From the NCBI GenBank assembly GCA_041946675.1, contig JBHGAU010000010.1, forward strand, positions 1 to 60,774: a stretch of DNA of 60,774 nt, read 5' to 3'. The DNA is from CAWBKV01 sp041946675. GTDB taxonomy: Archaea; Halobacteriota; Methanosarcinia; Methanotrichales; Methanotrichaceae. The notes beneath the pieces are model-generated. The model did no database searches. It saw only the letters and a list, made by a program, of their open reading frames with translations, and had not been told where the DNA came from. Shown here in pieces: positions 51,557 to 60,053 of this stretch. The translations under genes were made by a program, and so were the position numbers. The first letter of the stretch is position 1; each line of letters begins with the position of its first letter.

Positions 51557-52210
51557 ATGCAAGAGGATAATGCACGGAGTAGCGCCGAATCTGAAATAGA
51601 TAATCGCTCATTCTTGAAGAATGATTTTAGGCATTCACTAAGAGACATTGATGATATCTTATCAATAATCGATTCGGAAATTGAAAAGAATCCGGAAAGC
51701 TGGGAAGCATTGGGTGCAAAAGCCGATATATTATACTCTATGACACTATATAGCCAAGCTGTGCATTATTGTGATCTATCCCTCGGTCTAAATCCGGATA
51801 ATCCTCTTGTTCTGATCATTAAGGGCGATGCAATGCTCAAGCTCGGCAGGCACGAAGAGGCAATGAGCTGCTATTATAGATCCATAGAGTTAGAGCCGTT
51901 ATATACAAAAGAATGCTATCTCAGAGGTCTAGCTGTAGAAGAACCCAAACCTTTTGATGGGCAGCCAAGTAATGCTAGTGATCAACTTCGATTGGAGAAT
52001 ATTCAATCTAAAAGCGAAATCGAACGTCTGCGCCATAATATGGAGCTAATCCAAAACATGATGTATTTGAAAGATAAAGAAATTGATTTATTGAGAAATC
52101 AAGCTGCTTTTGCTTCCAATAATGATAATGAGAAATGCTTGCAGACTGATATTGGCGGTTGTGTCAGGATCCTCGGAAAGAAGGATATTATGAAGAGCAC
52201 GCTGATGTAA
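51557..52210 (+). CDS. Cytosolic TPR/coiled-coil protein
   Basis: 217 residues. Three TPR motifs cover about 35-135 (NPESWEALGAKADILYSMTL, LNPDNPLVLIIKGDAMLKLG, HEEAMSCYYRSIELEPLYTK). A coiled coil lies at about 150-185 (IQSKSEIERLRHNMELIQNM). There is no signal peptide, in contrast to the TPR protein at 43602. GGGGTAAT lies before the ATG. Partner unknown. AT-rich codon use fits the surrounding accessory stretch. Confidence 0.75.
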   Translation: MQEDNARSSAESEIDNRSFLKNDFRHSLRDIDDILSIIDSEIEKNPESWEALGAKADILYSMTLYSQAVHYCDLSLGLNPDNPLVLIIKGDAMLKLGRHEEAMSCYYRSIELEPLYTKECYLRGLAVEEPKPFDGQPSNASDQLRLENIQSKSEIERLRHNMELIQNMMYLKDKEIDLLRNQAAFASNNDNEKCLQTDIGGCVRILGKKDIMKSTLM

Positions 52211-52317
52211 TGACTTCAAGATGATTTGGAAGTGACTGAAAAATCCGATTAATACAATTCTTAAAACGGTTTACAGCTACTATTATTAGGATTATTGCTA
52301 TGGTGCCAAGTCCAGTG

Positions 52318-52365
52318 CGCGATAGAATGCATATTCCAGAATACGTGCATGATATATCTATCGCG
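52318..52365. repeat. 48-nt nested imperfect palindrome
   Basis: Outer arms CGCGATAGA (52318-52326) and TCTATCGCG (52357-52365) are perfect. Immediately inside, ATGCATATTC (52327-52336) pairs with GAATACGTGCAT (52339-52350) with a two-base bulge, leaving a CA loop. A single hairpin or cruciform of about 19 pairs results. It lies in a 380-nt non-coding interval (52211-52589) between the TPR gene and the IS256 relic; nothing else was identified there. Confidence 0.6.
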
Positions 52366-52589
52366 AAAAATAGTTCTTCTATAGCACGATATTGTAATTT
52401 GGCGGGGACACGGCATTAAAGGCACCGCAGTGGAAATACCGCTAGCTAATTGGGCTTCTTATGGAACTATTATGTAATCTTGGAAGTATTAGATTGCTGT
52501 AGTCTATTCTAAGTGAATTAAGAATAATATCGCAAAGCCTATCAAAAGTTTGTCGTACTAGCTTTTTATATACATCCTGTCTGAGGGTA

Positions 52590-52875
52590 GTGTGCCATAA
52601 TTGCTGTAGTGTCGATCGAAACGATGGAGTGAGGAAAGCTCTAACCTGGTTTTTGAATCAGGCGATGCAACAGGAGGCGCTGAATCAGATCAAAGCCCAA
52701 CCATATGAGCGAGCAGATCAAAGGCGAGCGCGACGTAGCGGCACAAGAACGAGATCTCTCAAGACAATTCATGGCGAGATAATTCTTGACAAGCCCCAAT
52801 TCAGGGAAGTTCCTTTTAAAACACAGGTGTTCGATCGATATTCTCGGGCAGAGACCTCTCTTAGAATAACGATAA
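52590..52875 (+). pseudogene. IS256/Mutator-family transposase relic (N-terminal part)
   Basis: The frame includes MQQEALNQIKAQPYERADQR, RARRSGTRTRSLKTIHGEII, LDKPQFREVPFKTQVFDRYS and RAETSL. It follows the N-terminal DNA-binding region of IS256-family transposases (Y-E-R-x-x-x-R-x-x-x-R-x-G-x-R-x-R-x-L-x-T and F-x-R-Y-x-R). All DDE catalytic parts are missing; sequence similarity ends near 52875. Remains of an old insertion. Confidence 0.75.
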
Positions 52876-52985
52876 TTGTTTCTCGCTTCCTGTTTTCCTC
52901 GATAAAATACCGCGATAAATGCCGCATATTAAAACCCTTCAATCTCAGAAAGAATTTTTATCTGTATCCCTCCTAATAATATCAC

Positions 52986-53480
52986 ATGGGCAAGCTTACA
53001 ATTTCTATCCCTGATGACCTTGAGGAGAAGATCAAGGCCACAGGAAGGCAACCCAGCGAAATTATTTTGGATCTCATCAGGGATCGCTTCCAGGAGCCAT
53101 CCAATCCAGAAGCAGCGCCAGAAGCAAGGTCGGCAGAAGGCACGCAGGCTCAGAACCTAGCCAAAGAACAAGAGATCGCACGCCACAAGGCCGAGCGCGC
53201 CAAATTCGAACAGGACCTAGCCAAAGAATCAGAGAAACTCAACGCAAAAATAGCCAAATACGAGGAGAAGGGCAAGGGAAAGGAAACCCTAGAAAACGTC
53301 AAGGCGATGGAGGCATCGATACAGGACGCGATCAGTACTCATAAGGAGACTGAAAAGCTTGTCGGCCAGCTGGAGAAGACTGTTCATGAAGCAGACGGCC
53401 TTGCAGCCGAGACCAGAGCAGTCAAAGCTAAAACAGAGGAGAGGATAGAAAAAACCAGGGCATTCATGAAGGAAAGTTGA
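52986..53480 (+). CDS. Ribbon-helix-helix-like plus long coiled-coil protein
   Basis: 164 residues. The N-terminus MGKLTISIPDDLEEKIKATG looks like a CopG/ribbon-helix-helix DNA-binding motif. From about residue 40 the protein is a highly charged coiled coil with A, E and K repeats (AKEQEIARHKAERAKFEQDL). No cysteine. It could be a small DNA-binding or filament-like protein. It lies right after the IS256 relic without its own obvious ribosome-binding site. Confidence 0.7.
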   Translation: MGKLTISIPDDLEEKIKATGRQPSEIILDLIRDRFQEPSNPEAAPEARSAEGTQAQNLAKEQEIARHKAERAKFEQDLAKESEKLNAKIAKYEEKGKGKETLENVKAMEASIQDAISTHKETEKLVGQLEKTVHEADGLAAETRAVKAKTEERIEKTRAFMKES

Positions 53481-53506
53481 TAGCTAAATCTGTCACTATC
53501 GCCTCA

Positions 53507-53538
53507 AGTAGATTTAGGATTGAGTAGATTTAGGATTG
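53507..53538. repeat. Exact 16-bp tandem duplication
   Basis: AGTAGATTTAGGATTG is present twice in direct succession (53507-53522, 53523-53538), 27 nt after the coiled-coil gene stop. A related TAGGATTAAATTTAGGATT occurs at about 54938-54956 after the SOUL gene. Confidence 0.85.
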
Positions 53539-53626
53539 AACAGACATTCGCTTAGATTGCCTCTGGCCAAGTCATAATCGACATATTTATAAAAAAACTT
53601 AAATAGCTTTAATATCTGATATATAT

Positions 53627-53715
53627 CTACAGGCCTGATCCGCACGACCTTCTCTTATGGAAATCCATCATCCCTCCAATGGATTCCTCAATCTTCAGCA
53701 GATCGGGCCTGCCTC
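53627..53715 (-). pseudogene. Unidentified C-terminal gene remnant
   Basis: On the minus strand, RGRPDLLKIEESIGGMMDFH and KRRSCGSGL end at a stop at 53627. A second piece, LDLDAMHNYFISKHEAGP, lies upstream in another phase. Composition is protein-like, but no family is recognised. The rest of 53481-53954 contains only the duplication above and AT-rich DNA. Confidence 0.25.
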
Positions 53716-53954
53716 GTGCTTTGATATGAAATAATTATGCATAGCATCAAGATCAAGGCTTCTTTCACCTGCATATTCACAGCTAACTCTTTTATGCTTA
53801 TAAATATAAGAAATTTTAAATAGTTGGGATTACTAATATTACTATTGCCAGATGCCGGGAGAGCTCAGACCCTACTTTGTCTCTCCCAACCTCCTTTACC
53901 TATTTTCAACTGTACATCAACGATGTGCCAGCTATCCACTCTAAACAAAAGAAT

Positions 53955-54200
53955 TCAGGCATGCGTCCACATTGTTCCGCCGTTATAGGATATCTTGCGA
54001 ATGCGGTGATATGGAATATACGTAGAACCCATCTCCGATTTGATCTCCATCCCGCCTTGCTCCAGCTTTAGGATTTCATCTCCTTGGATTGTAGATCTAT
54101 CATCCGGAGCACCGCGATTCACGTATTCAACACTTGCTTTTCCGAATTCATACTGGGGATCATGGCACAGCCGCAGGAGGATAGCATGGCTCGTCCTCAT
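53955..54200 (-). CDS. UPF0248 (DUF504) protein
   Basis: 81 residues, standard length. The family signature is present: MRTSHAILLRLCHDPQYEFG, VEYVNRGAPDDRSTI and STYIPYHRIRKISYNG. UPF0248 proteins are small archaeal proteins, suggested to act in RNA metabolism but uncharacterised. GAGGAA lies 7 nt before the ATG. Monocistronic. Confidence 0.9.
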   Translation of the reverse strand: MRTSHAILLRLCHDPQYEFGKASVEYVNRGAPDDRSTIQGDEILKLEQGGMEIKSEMGSTYIPYHRIRKISYNGGTMWTHA

Positions 54201-54428
54201 AATAATTCCTCGTAATAATATATCAGTCTCATAAGGATATGAATAGTATGGGCTGTCATATCCCTATTTGTTCATTCGGATGTATCTATCATCACTCATA
54301 TCTTCTGCGTTATTTTCAGTATTTTGGATTTGGGAGTAAAGATTTTAAGTTAATCCTAGCTAGTATTAATAATCGAGTCGCCGGATACGTCCACCAAACT
54401 GATCAGACTTGTTTTGCACAGGAGCATT

Positions 54429-54929
54429 ATGGCAGAAATAGCAGAAGCGCCTTACAAAGTGCTGGAAAAGCTTGGCAGCGGCATAGAAATACGCGAATAT
54501 CCTCCTCAGGTCTGGGCCAAAACCGTTGGAGATCAAAAAGAGGCATTTCAGACTTTGTCCGAGTACATTTCGGGCTATAACAAGACTATGGAGAAGATAC
54601 CAAAGGTGGTCCCAGTCATCATATTCAACGGCAATGAGGGAAGGGTTATGGCCTTTATCATGCCGCAGGGCAAAACCCTGAGAAGCCTGCCAAAGCCGCT
54701 CACTGAGAGAGTGAAGCTGGAAGCAACGGGATCCCGAAAAGTTGCAGCAATTGCCTTCTCCGGCATAGTGACTCCGGATAGCTTCAATAGCGGATTCAGA
54801 TTGATTCAGGAAACGCTCAAAAGGCTAGGAACCGGCTGGGTAGAACCCGCTTATCTCCTGCAGTACGACGACCCAAATACGCCTCCGTTTCTGCGCAGGA
54901 ATGAGGTGGCCGTGCAGCTAAAATCGTGA
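54429..54929 (+). CDS. SOUL heme-binding family protein
   Basis: 166 residues from the ATG at 54429 (CAGGAG 5 nt upstream). Family blocks: PYKVLEKLGSGIEIREYPPQ, FQTLSEYISGYNKTMEKIPK, then RVMAFIMPQGKTLRSLPKPL and AAIAFSG. SOUL proteins bind heme or tetrapyrroles in eukaryotes; archaeal members have unknown function. No signal peptide. Adjacent to the Nuo-like operon, convergent with it. Confidence 0.92.
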   Translation: MAEIAEAPYKVLEKLGSGIEIREYPPQVWAKTVGDQKEAFQTLSEYISGYNKTMEKIPKVVPVIIFNGNEGRVMAFIMPQGKTLRSLPKPLTERVKLEATGSRKVAAIAFSGIVTPDSFNSGFRLIQETLKRLGTGWVEPAYLLQYDDPNTPPFLRRNEVAVQLKS

Positions 54930-55026
54930 TTCCTAGATAGGATTAAATTTAGGATTAAGGCAGCGAGAAAATTAAAGGCAAAAGGAAAGATATAGGGAAG
55001 AGGCTGATTGAATAACAAAAGCAACC

Positions 55027-55881
55027 CTAAGCAATTGCCTTTCCTTTCGCATCCACCGCCTTATGCCAGTTCTTCCGTTCATATAGGTCAAGTGCAACAG
55101 TTTCCGCATCCAGATAGCTTCTCATTCTTTCGATAAGCTGTGACCAGTCAACCTTGTGGCCGTCAAACTCAGGGCCGTCAACACATCCGAACTTGACCTT
55201 GCCTTCAATTGAGCACCTGCAGGCTCCGCACATGCCTGTCCCGTCCACCATAAGGGGCATAAGGCTGACGCGAGTCTCCTTTCCGAAGGGCTCAGTGATC
55301 CTGGAGATCTCCATCATCATGAATGTGCAGCCGATTGCATACACCCGATCCACATTCTCAGAGCGCAATACTTGCTCCAGCGGGCCATTTGCATTGCATT
55401 CTTTGGCGCTTCCATCATTACAGGTAACAATAAGTTTATCGGAAACCTTCTCAAGCCTGTCCAGCCAGAAGAGCCAATTGCGGTTCCTGGCCTCGATTAC
55501 ATAAACTACCCTGTTCCCGGCTTCCTTCAATGCTCTCGCCATGGCAAATCCGGGGCCTGTCCCAAAGCAACCGCTCACTACTGCAACTGTTCCATAGTTC
55601 TCTATCTTCGACGGCTTTCCGAGCGGCCCTGCCAGGTTGAGAATGAAATCGCCTACTCTGAGGGCTGAAAGCTTGCGAGTGGAGACGCCTACATCCTGAA
55701 TTATGACCGTTAAAGAGCTATCATCCCAATCTGCAATGCTCAGCGGGATACGCTCGCCGACCTCATCAGCCCTTACTATTACGAACTGGCCTGGCTTCAC
55801 TTTCTTAGCAATATCAGGCGCATTTATCCTTAGCAGAACAAGGCCAGGAGCGAGGATCTCTTTCTGCAGTATCTCAAACAT
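55027..55881 (-). CDS. NfnA/SudB-like FAD and 2Fe-2S NAD(P)H oxidoreductase subunit
   Basis: 284 residues of the ferredoxin-NADP reductase/dihydroorotate dehydrogenase electron-transfer family. The FAD domain has PGQFVIVRADEVGERIPLSI, and the NAD(P) domain has VVSGCFGTGPGFAMARALK and DRVYAIGCTFMMM. The C-terminal 2Fe-2S loop is GTGMCGACRCSIEGKVKFGC. It matches the small subunit of Nfn (NADH-dependent ferredoxin:NADP oxidoreductase) and sulfide dehydrogenase. The large partner (NfnB/GltD-like) is absent; instead the gene overlaps the NuoG-like gene by 8 nt, implying it is a subunit of the same complex. Confidence 0.9.
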   Translation of the reverse strand: MFEILQKEILAPGLVLLRINAPDIAKKVKPGQFVIVRADEVGERIPLSIADWDDSSLTVIIQDVGVSTRKLSALRVGDFILNLAGPLGKPSKIENYGTVAVVSGCFGTGPGFAMARALKEAGNRVVYVIEARNRNWLFWLDRLEKVSDKLIVTCNDGSAKECNANGPLEQVLRSENVDRVYAIGCTFMMMEISRITEPFGKETRVSLMPLMVDGTGMCGACRCSIEGKVKFGCVDGPEFDGHKVDWSQLIERMRSYLDAETVALDLYERKNWHKAVDAKGKAIA

Positions 55882-58120
55882 CCCTTATCACCTTGGCACC
55901 TGATGCCTTCCCAGCCTTTCCCGATATCCTCACAACGCCCTGCGGCACTCTGGCCGTTAGCTTGGCTATAGCCCTGATGGTTTCATCACCTGTCTGTATA
56001 CATATCGGGTCTCCCTTTGAGACCCGTTGCTTGATAGCATCAGCGGGGTTAATCTCTGCATATCTTCTTGCAGTGAGGTAGCACAGATCGGATACCTTCG
56101 AAGTCCTTGTTCCGCTGCCGAAATCGAAGATGCTTGCGGCTTTTATGAGCATAAACGATTGAGCAACTGGCGGCTTCTCCAAAATTAAAGGCTCAATTTT
56201 GGGCGTATCCGGAATAGTCGAGGCGAGATCGATATGGGATTTCATCTCTGCCAGAACCTGACCCGAGCTTGCGAACTCAAATCCACAAAAGCCCATCCTT
56301 CTGGCGATCTCTGCCAGGATCTCCCAATCGGGCCTTCCGCTCTTTGGAGGCATTGCCCGTCTGACCGCGAGGTGCCTGCCATCCGATGCTGTATAAGTTC
56401 CATCCACCTCTGCGAACGAAGCTGCAGGCAGAACTACATCCGCCAGCTTTGCTGTCTCCGTCGGGAAAAGATCCTGGGCTACCAGGAAGTCCAATTTGGA
56501 TAACGGCTCCTTGAGGTCAGGTGCTTCTCTGGCAGGATTGGAGCCCACGATATAAGCAGCTTTAAGACTGCCATCTCTTAGGGCATTCATTGTTTCATCA
56601 TATTTCCGACCAAATCCCAACATGGCGGCCCCGCGAGAATTGCAGCTTCTGCCCAAAACGCAGAGCTTTCCTTTTGCCGCCGACGCCAAACTGGTTGCAG
56701 CATTGACTATATCTGCACGTGAGTCCGGCCCGATGATAATTGAAGCTTCCAAAAGCGATTTGGCGGCATTTTCTATCTCTTCAGGCGAGATGCCTGCTGC
56801 ACTTATGTTTTCGATGCTCGCTCTCTCGCCCTTCAAGGCGCTGGCTAAAGCCGCGAGCACAAAAGGCTCGTATCCCGGCATAGCCCTGAGCCAAATCGAT
56901 GCCTCTTTAGCAAGCATTGTCTTTATTGGAGAGACCACAACCGGCCTTGAGGATCTGAGCGCCAGCTCAACTGCAGGGTTTGTCTCTGCAATATCGCCCA
57001 CCACCACTATCCTTCCCTTAAGTATATCCTCAAGGCTGAACTCAGAGGCTGCATCAGGAGCTACCGCCCGGCTCATCATCGCATCTTCGGCGAACTTCCG
57101 AGCAACATACAGCGCCTCGTTTGTCAGGACTCCCGATGCGATGAGCGCAAAATCCATACCTCTATACTGTGCCAGTTTCCCGGCAGCATAATCAAGCGCC
57201 GCATTCCAGCTTGTCTCAATAAGCTTTCCATTCTTCTTTATCAGCGGCTTCTTCAGCCGGTCCCGCTCTACGAACTCAAGCCCAAAGCGCCCGCGTACAC
57301 AGAGCCTGCTGCCATCTGGCCTTGCCCGAAGAAGCCATCCATCCCCGACCTCAAGCCCGATCTGACAGTTTGCGCTGCAGTACGGGCAAGTTGTCGATAT
57401 TATGTCCTCTGGAGGACCGGCCCATTTATTTCCGCGCTCAACCAGCGCACCGGTAGGACAGACGTCAACGCATGCCCCACAAAACCTGCACCCGGACTCC
57501 TCAAGGGGCTTTTCAAATGCGGTCCCGATCCCTGCATCGAATCCCCGAAAGATGAATGAGATTACACCTAGCCCTCGATCTTCGCAGGCTCGAACACACC
57601 GCCCGCAAAGGATGCACAGGTTGGGGTCTCTTTCGAAAAATGGGCTTCTGATTATCTCCTTCTCCGGGCTGAGGTGTACAAGCTCGACCTTCTTAAGGCC
57701 AATCATCTCCACAGTTTCCTGAAGCTCGCATCTCCTGTCTTTGGGGCAGTAGCGGCATCCCATCGTCTGAGGGACCTTCCTCATGGCCTCTCGGATCTCA
57801 TCGCATCTCCCGGCCCTCTCACACATCAGGCATATGCAAGGATGCTCCGATAGAAGCATCTCAAGAATGCCGAGCCTCAAGTCATTCAGTGCAGGCGTAT
57901 CCGTTTTAACTATCATGCCCTCCGCAGCCGGCAGTGTGCAGGATGAAGGATAGCCTCGAACCCCTTCGATCTCAACAAGGCACAGCCTGCATCCGCCATA
58001 GGGCTTCAGCTCAGGGTGATCGCAAAGCCCGGGAATTTTTATGCCTGCTGCCAATGCAGCCTCCTTGACTGTTGCTCCTGCAGGCACTTCAACCTCATTG
58101 TCATTGATTTTCAGGCGCAT
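55874..58120 (-). CDS. NuoG/formate-dehydrogenase-like molybdopterin-fold subunit without catalytic Cys/Sec
   Basis: 748 residues. Iron-sulfur part (1 to about 240): N-terminal 2Fe-2S (IPGLCDHPELKPYGGCRLCL), His-Cys 4Fe-4S (HPCICLMCERAGRC), a further CRYCPKDRRC pair and a 2x4Fe-4S ferredoxin (CILCGRCVRAC, CRFCGACVDVCP). FDH-like part: CPYCSANCQIGLEVGDG with RLCVRGRFG for another 4Fe-4S, then molybdopterin-fold domains and the C-terminal dinucleotide domain. In FDH the active Cys/Sec lies in an R-L-C/U-H loop after the T-N-E-E-N helix; here TNEALYVARKFAED leads straight into DILKGRIVVVGDI with a shorter insert and no such residue. It is therefore NuoG-like and more likely an electron wire than a formate dehydrogenase. 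ATG overlaps the NuoF-like stop. Confidence 0.88.
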   Translation of the reverse strand: MRLKINDNEVEVPAGATVKEAALAAGIKIPGLCDHPELKPYGGCRLCLVEIEGVRGYPSSCTLPAAEGMIVKTDTPALNDLRLGILEMLLSEHPCICLMCERAGRCDEIREAMRKVPQTMGCRYCPKDRRCELQETVEMIGLKKVELVHLSPEKEIIRSPFFERDPNLCILCGRCVRACEDRGLGVISFIFRGFDAGIGTAFEKPLEESGCRFCGACVDVCPTGALVERGNKWAGPPEDIISTTCPYCSANCQIGLEVGDGWLLRARPDGSRLCVRGRFGLEFVERDRLKKPLIKKNGKLIETSWNAALDYAAGKLAQYRGMDFALIASGVLTNEALYVARKFAEDAMMSRAVAPDAASEFSLEDILKGRIVVVGDIAETNPAVELALRSSRPVVVSPIKTMLAKEASIWLRAMPGYEPFVLAALASALKGERASIENISAAGISPEEIENAAKSLLEASIIIGPDSRADIVNAATSLASAAKGKLCVLGRSCNSRGAAMLGFGRKYDETMNALRDGSLKAAYIVGSNPAREAPDLKEPLSKLDFLVAQDLFPTETAKLADVVLPAASFAEVDGTYTASDGRHLAVRRAMPPKSGRPDWEILAEIARRMGFCGFEFASSGQVLAEMKSHIDLASTIPDTPKIEPLILEKPPVAQSFMLIKAASIFDFGSGTRTSKVSDLCYLTARRYAEINPADAIKQRVSKGDPICIQTGDETIRAIAKLTARVPQGVVRISGKAGKASGAKVIRDV

Positions 58121-60036
58121 TCGATCACCCTGTTCTCTTTGGAGATAGCTTTGAATTTATCAGGACAGGCCGCAAAACAGGCACCGCATTTTATGCAGGC
58201 ATCTTTGTCTATAACATGCGCCTTCTTGGCCGAGCCCGAGATTGCCCCGGCAGGGCAGCTCTCAAGACACAACCCGCAACCTCTGCACTTTTCAGGATCT
58301 ATTGAGAATGTGGTCAGATCTTTGCAGATCAGGGAACGGCAGCTCTTCTGCAAAATGTGTTCATTATACTCATCTCTGAAATATTTAATAGTGGTAAGGA
58401 CTGGATTTGGGGCTCCGGCGCCAAGACCGCACAGCGCACCGCTCCTTACAGTGTTGGCCATCCTCTCGAGCTTTGCCAGATCATCCATGTCCGCCTCGCC
58501 TCTGGTGATCTTCTCGAGTATTGCAAGCATTTGCCTTGTCCCGATTCTGCAGGGCGTACATTTGCCGCAGGATTCCGACTGAGTAAACGTCAGGAAAAAT
58601 CTTGCAAGATCGACTGCGCAAGTGTCCTCATCGATTATGATCATGCTTCCTGAGCCCATTATCGAGCCCTCTTTCGTCAGCGACTCGTAATCAACTGGGA
58701 TATCGAGATGTTCTGCCGGTATACATCCTCCGGACGGCCCGCCTGTAAGCACTCCTTTGCAGGCTTTATCGCCCTGTATTCCGCCCCCAATGCCAAATAT
58801 GATATCCCGCAGGGTCATTCCCATAGGAACCTCAATTAGCCCTGCTCTCCTCACGGCTCCTGCAAGTGATAACGTCTTGGTTCCGCGGCTGCGGCCGATG
58901 CCAAAGGACGAATGCCATTCCCCTCCGCGGTTGATGATCTCGGCTAGATCTGCCAGGGTCTCGACGTTATTTATATTCGTGGGCTTGCCCCAGAGGCCGG
59001 TATTCGCCGGAAACGGCGGCCTTGTTCTAGGCATTCCGCGTCTGCCCTCAATTGATGCCATGAGCGCAGTCTCTTCGCCGCAGACAAATGCCCCGGCACC
59101 TTCTTTTATGGATATATCGAAGTCCATTCCAGAGCCGAGTATGTCTTCGCCCAATAGGCCGAGTTCACGTGCCTGACCCAGAGCGATATCCAGCCTCTTC
59201 AAGGCCAATGGGTACTCGGCACGGCAGTAAATGTACCCTCGAGTGGTGCCGATTGCATGCGCTGCAATCAGCATTCCCTCTATGACAGAATGAGGATCCC
59301 CTTCGAGGACTGATCTGTCCATGAAGGCCCCGGGATCGCCCTCATCTGCGTTGCAGATCAGGTACTTCTCCGCCCCAACCGCCTTGCGGCAGAACTCCCA
59401 CTTCATGCCGGTTGGAAATCCCGCGCCGCCGCGGCCGCGTAGGCCCGAGGCCTTTACCTCCTCAATCACTGCCTCAGGCGTCATTTTCAGGGCCTTATCA
59501 AGAGCGCTGTAGCCGCCTCTGGCAATATAATGACGGATATTCTCAGGATCTATTATGCCGCAGTTGCGCAGCGCAATCCTTACCTGAGGCTTGAGCATCG
59601 GATGGTCCCAGATGGAGGCAATATCGGGAATTGGTTTCCGTTCTATTTCAGGAAGATCGACTGTTCCAAGGGCTCTCTTATTATTGCTTTTGCCATGACC
59701 AATGCTATCGCCGATCGCTTCATCCACCAATGATGAAACTGCCTCTGGAGCAGCATACCCATAGCATATCATCGGCCTTCCGGGAAGCTTGATGTAGACC
59801 AGCGGCTCTGCATAGCATAGCCCCAGGCAGCCGACGTTCATGCTATTTGGATGAATGCCTCTCTCCTCAAGCTCTGCTTTCAGGGCGGCCTGTGTCTCGC
59901 AGGCTCTGGCTGATATTCCACATGTGGACATGCCTGTACAGATCAGCGGAACATCTCCTTCGAAGAGCTCAAGCCAGGACCGTCTGGCCTCCGCACGTAT
60001 TTCTGCCAGGGCTTTAGAATCTGATGAATTTTTCAT
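58111..60036 (-). CDS. NuoF/HndC-like NADH-binding FMN subunit with extra ferredoxin domain
   Basis: 641 residues. The N-terminal thioredoxin-like 2Fe-2S domain (about 35-120) has its ligands in CTGMSTCGISARACE and VGCLGLCYAEPL. The NuoF core has the FMN/NADH loop GLRGRGGAGFPTGMKWEF, EGDPGAFMDRSVLEGDP, and GAFVCGEETALMASIEGRRG. A 4Fe-4S site (ESCGKCTPCRIGTRQML) follows. The C-terminal 2x4Fe-4S ferredoxin (CRGCGLCLESCPAG; CIKCGACFAACPD) is typical of HndC/HydB of bifurcating hydrogenases and NAD-dependent formate dehydrogenases. It should oxidise or reduce NAD(H). 17 nt after NuoE-like, overlapping the NuoG-like gene by 10 nt. Confidence 0.95.
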   Translation of the reverse strand: MKNSSDSKALAEIRAEARRSWLELFEGDVPLICTGMSTCGISARACETQAALKAELEERGIHPNSMNVGCLGLCYAEPLVYIKLPGRPMICYGYAAPEAVSSLVDEAIGDSIGHGKSNNKRALGTVDLPEIERKPIPDIASIWDHPMLKPQVRIALRNCGIIDPENIRHYIARGGYSALDKALKMTPEAVIEEVKASGLRGRGGAGFPTGMKWEFCRKAVGAEKYLICNADEGDPGAFMDRSVLEGDPHSVIEGMLIAAHAIGTTRGYIYCRAEYPLALKRLDIALGQARELGLLGEDILGSGMDFDISIKEGAGAFVCGEETALMASIEGRRGMPRTRPPFPANTGLWGKPTNINNVETLADLAEIINRGGEWHSSFGIGRSRGTKTLSLAGAVRRAGLIEVPMGMTLRDIIFGIGGGIQGDKACKGVLTGGPSGGCIPAEHLDIPVDYESLTKEGSIMGSGSMIIIDEDTCAVDLARFFLTFTQSESCGKCTPCRIGTRQMLAILEKITRGEADMDDLAKLERMANTVRSGALCGLGAGAPNPVLTTIKYFRDEYNEHILQKSCRSLICKDLTTFSIDPEKCRGCGLCLESCPAGAISGSAKKAHVIDKDACIKCGACFAACPDKFKAISKENRVIECA

Positions 60037-60053
60037 AATAACCTAAAGATGAT

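Noticed and set aside
55874..58120. Formate dehydrogenase activity
   Set aside because: The catalytic Cys/Sec loop could not be found and there is no TGA in frame. Neighbours are NuoE/NuoF/NfnA types without FdhB or FdhC.
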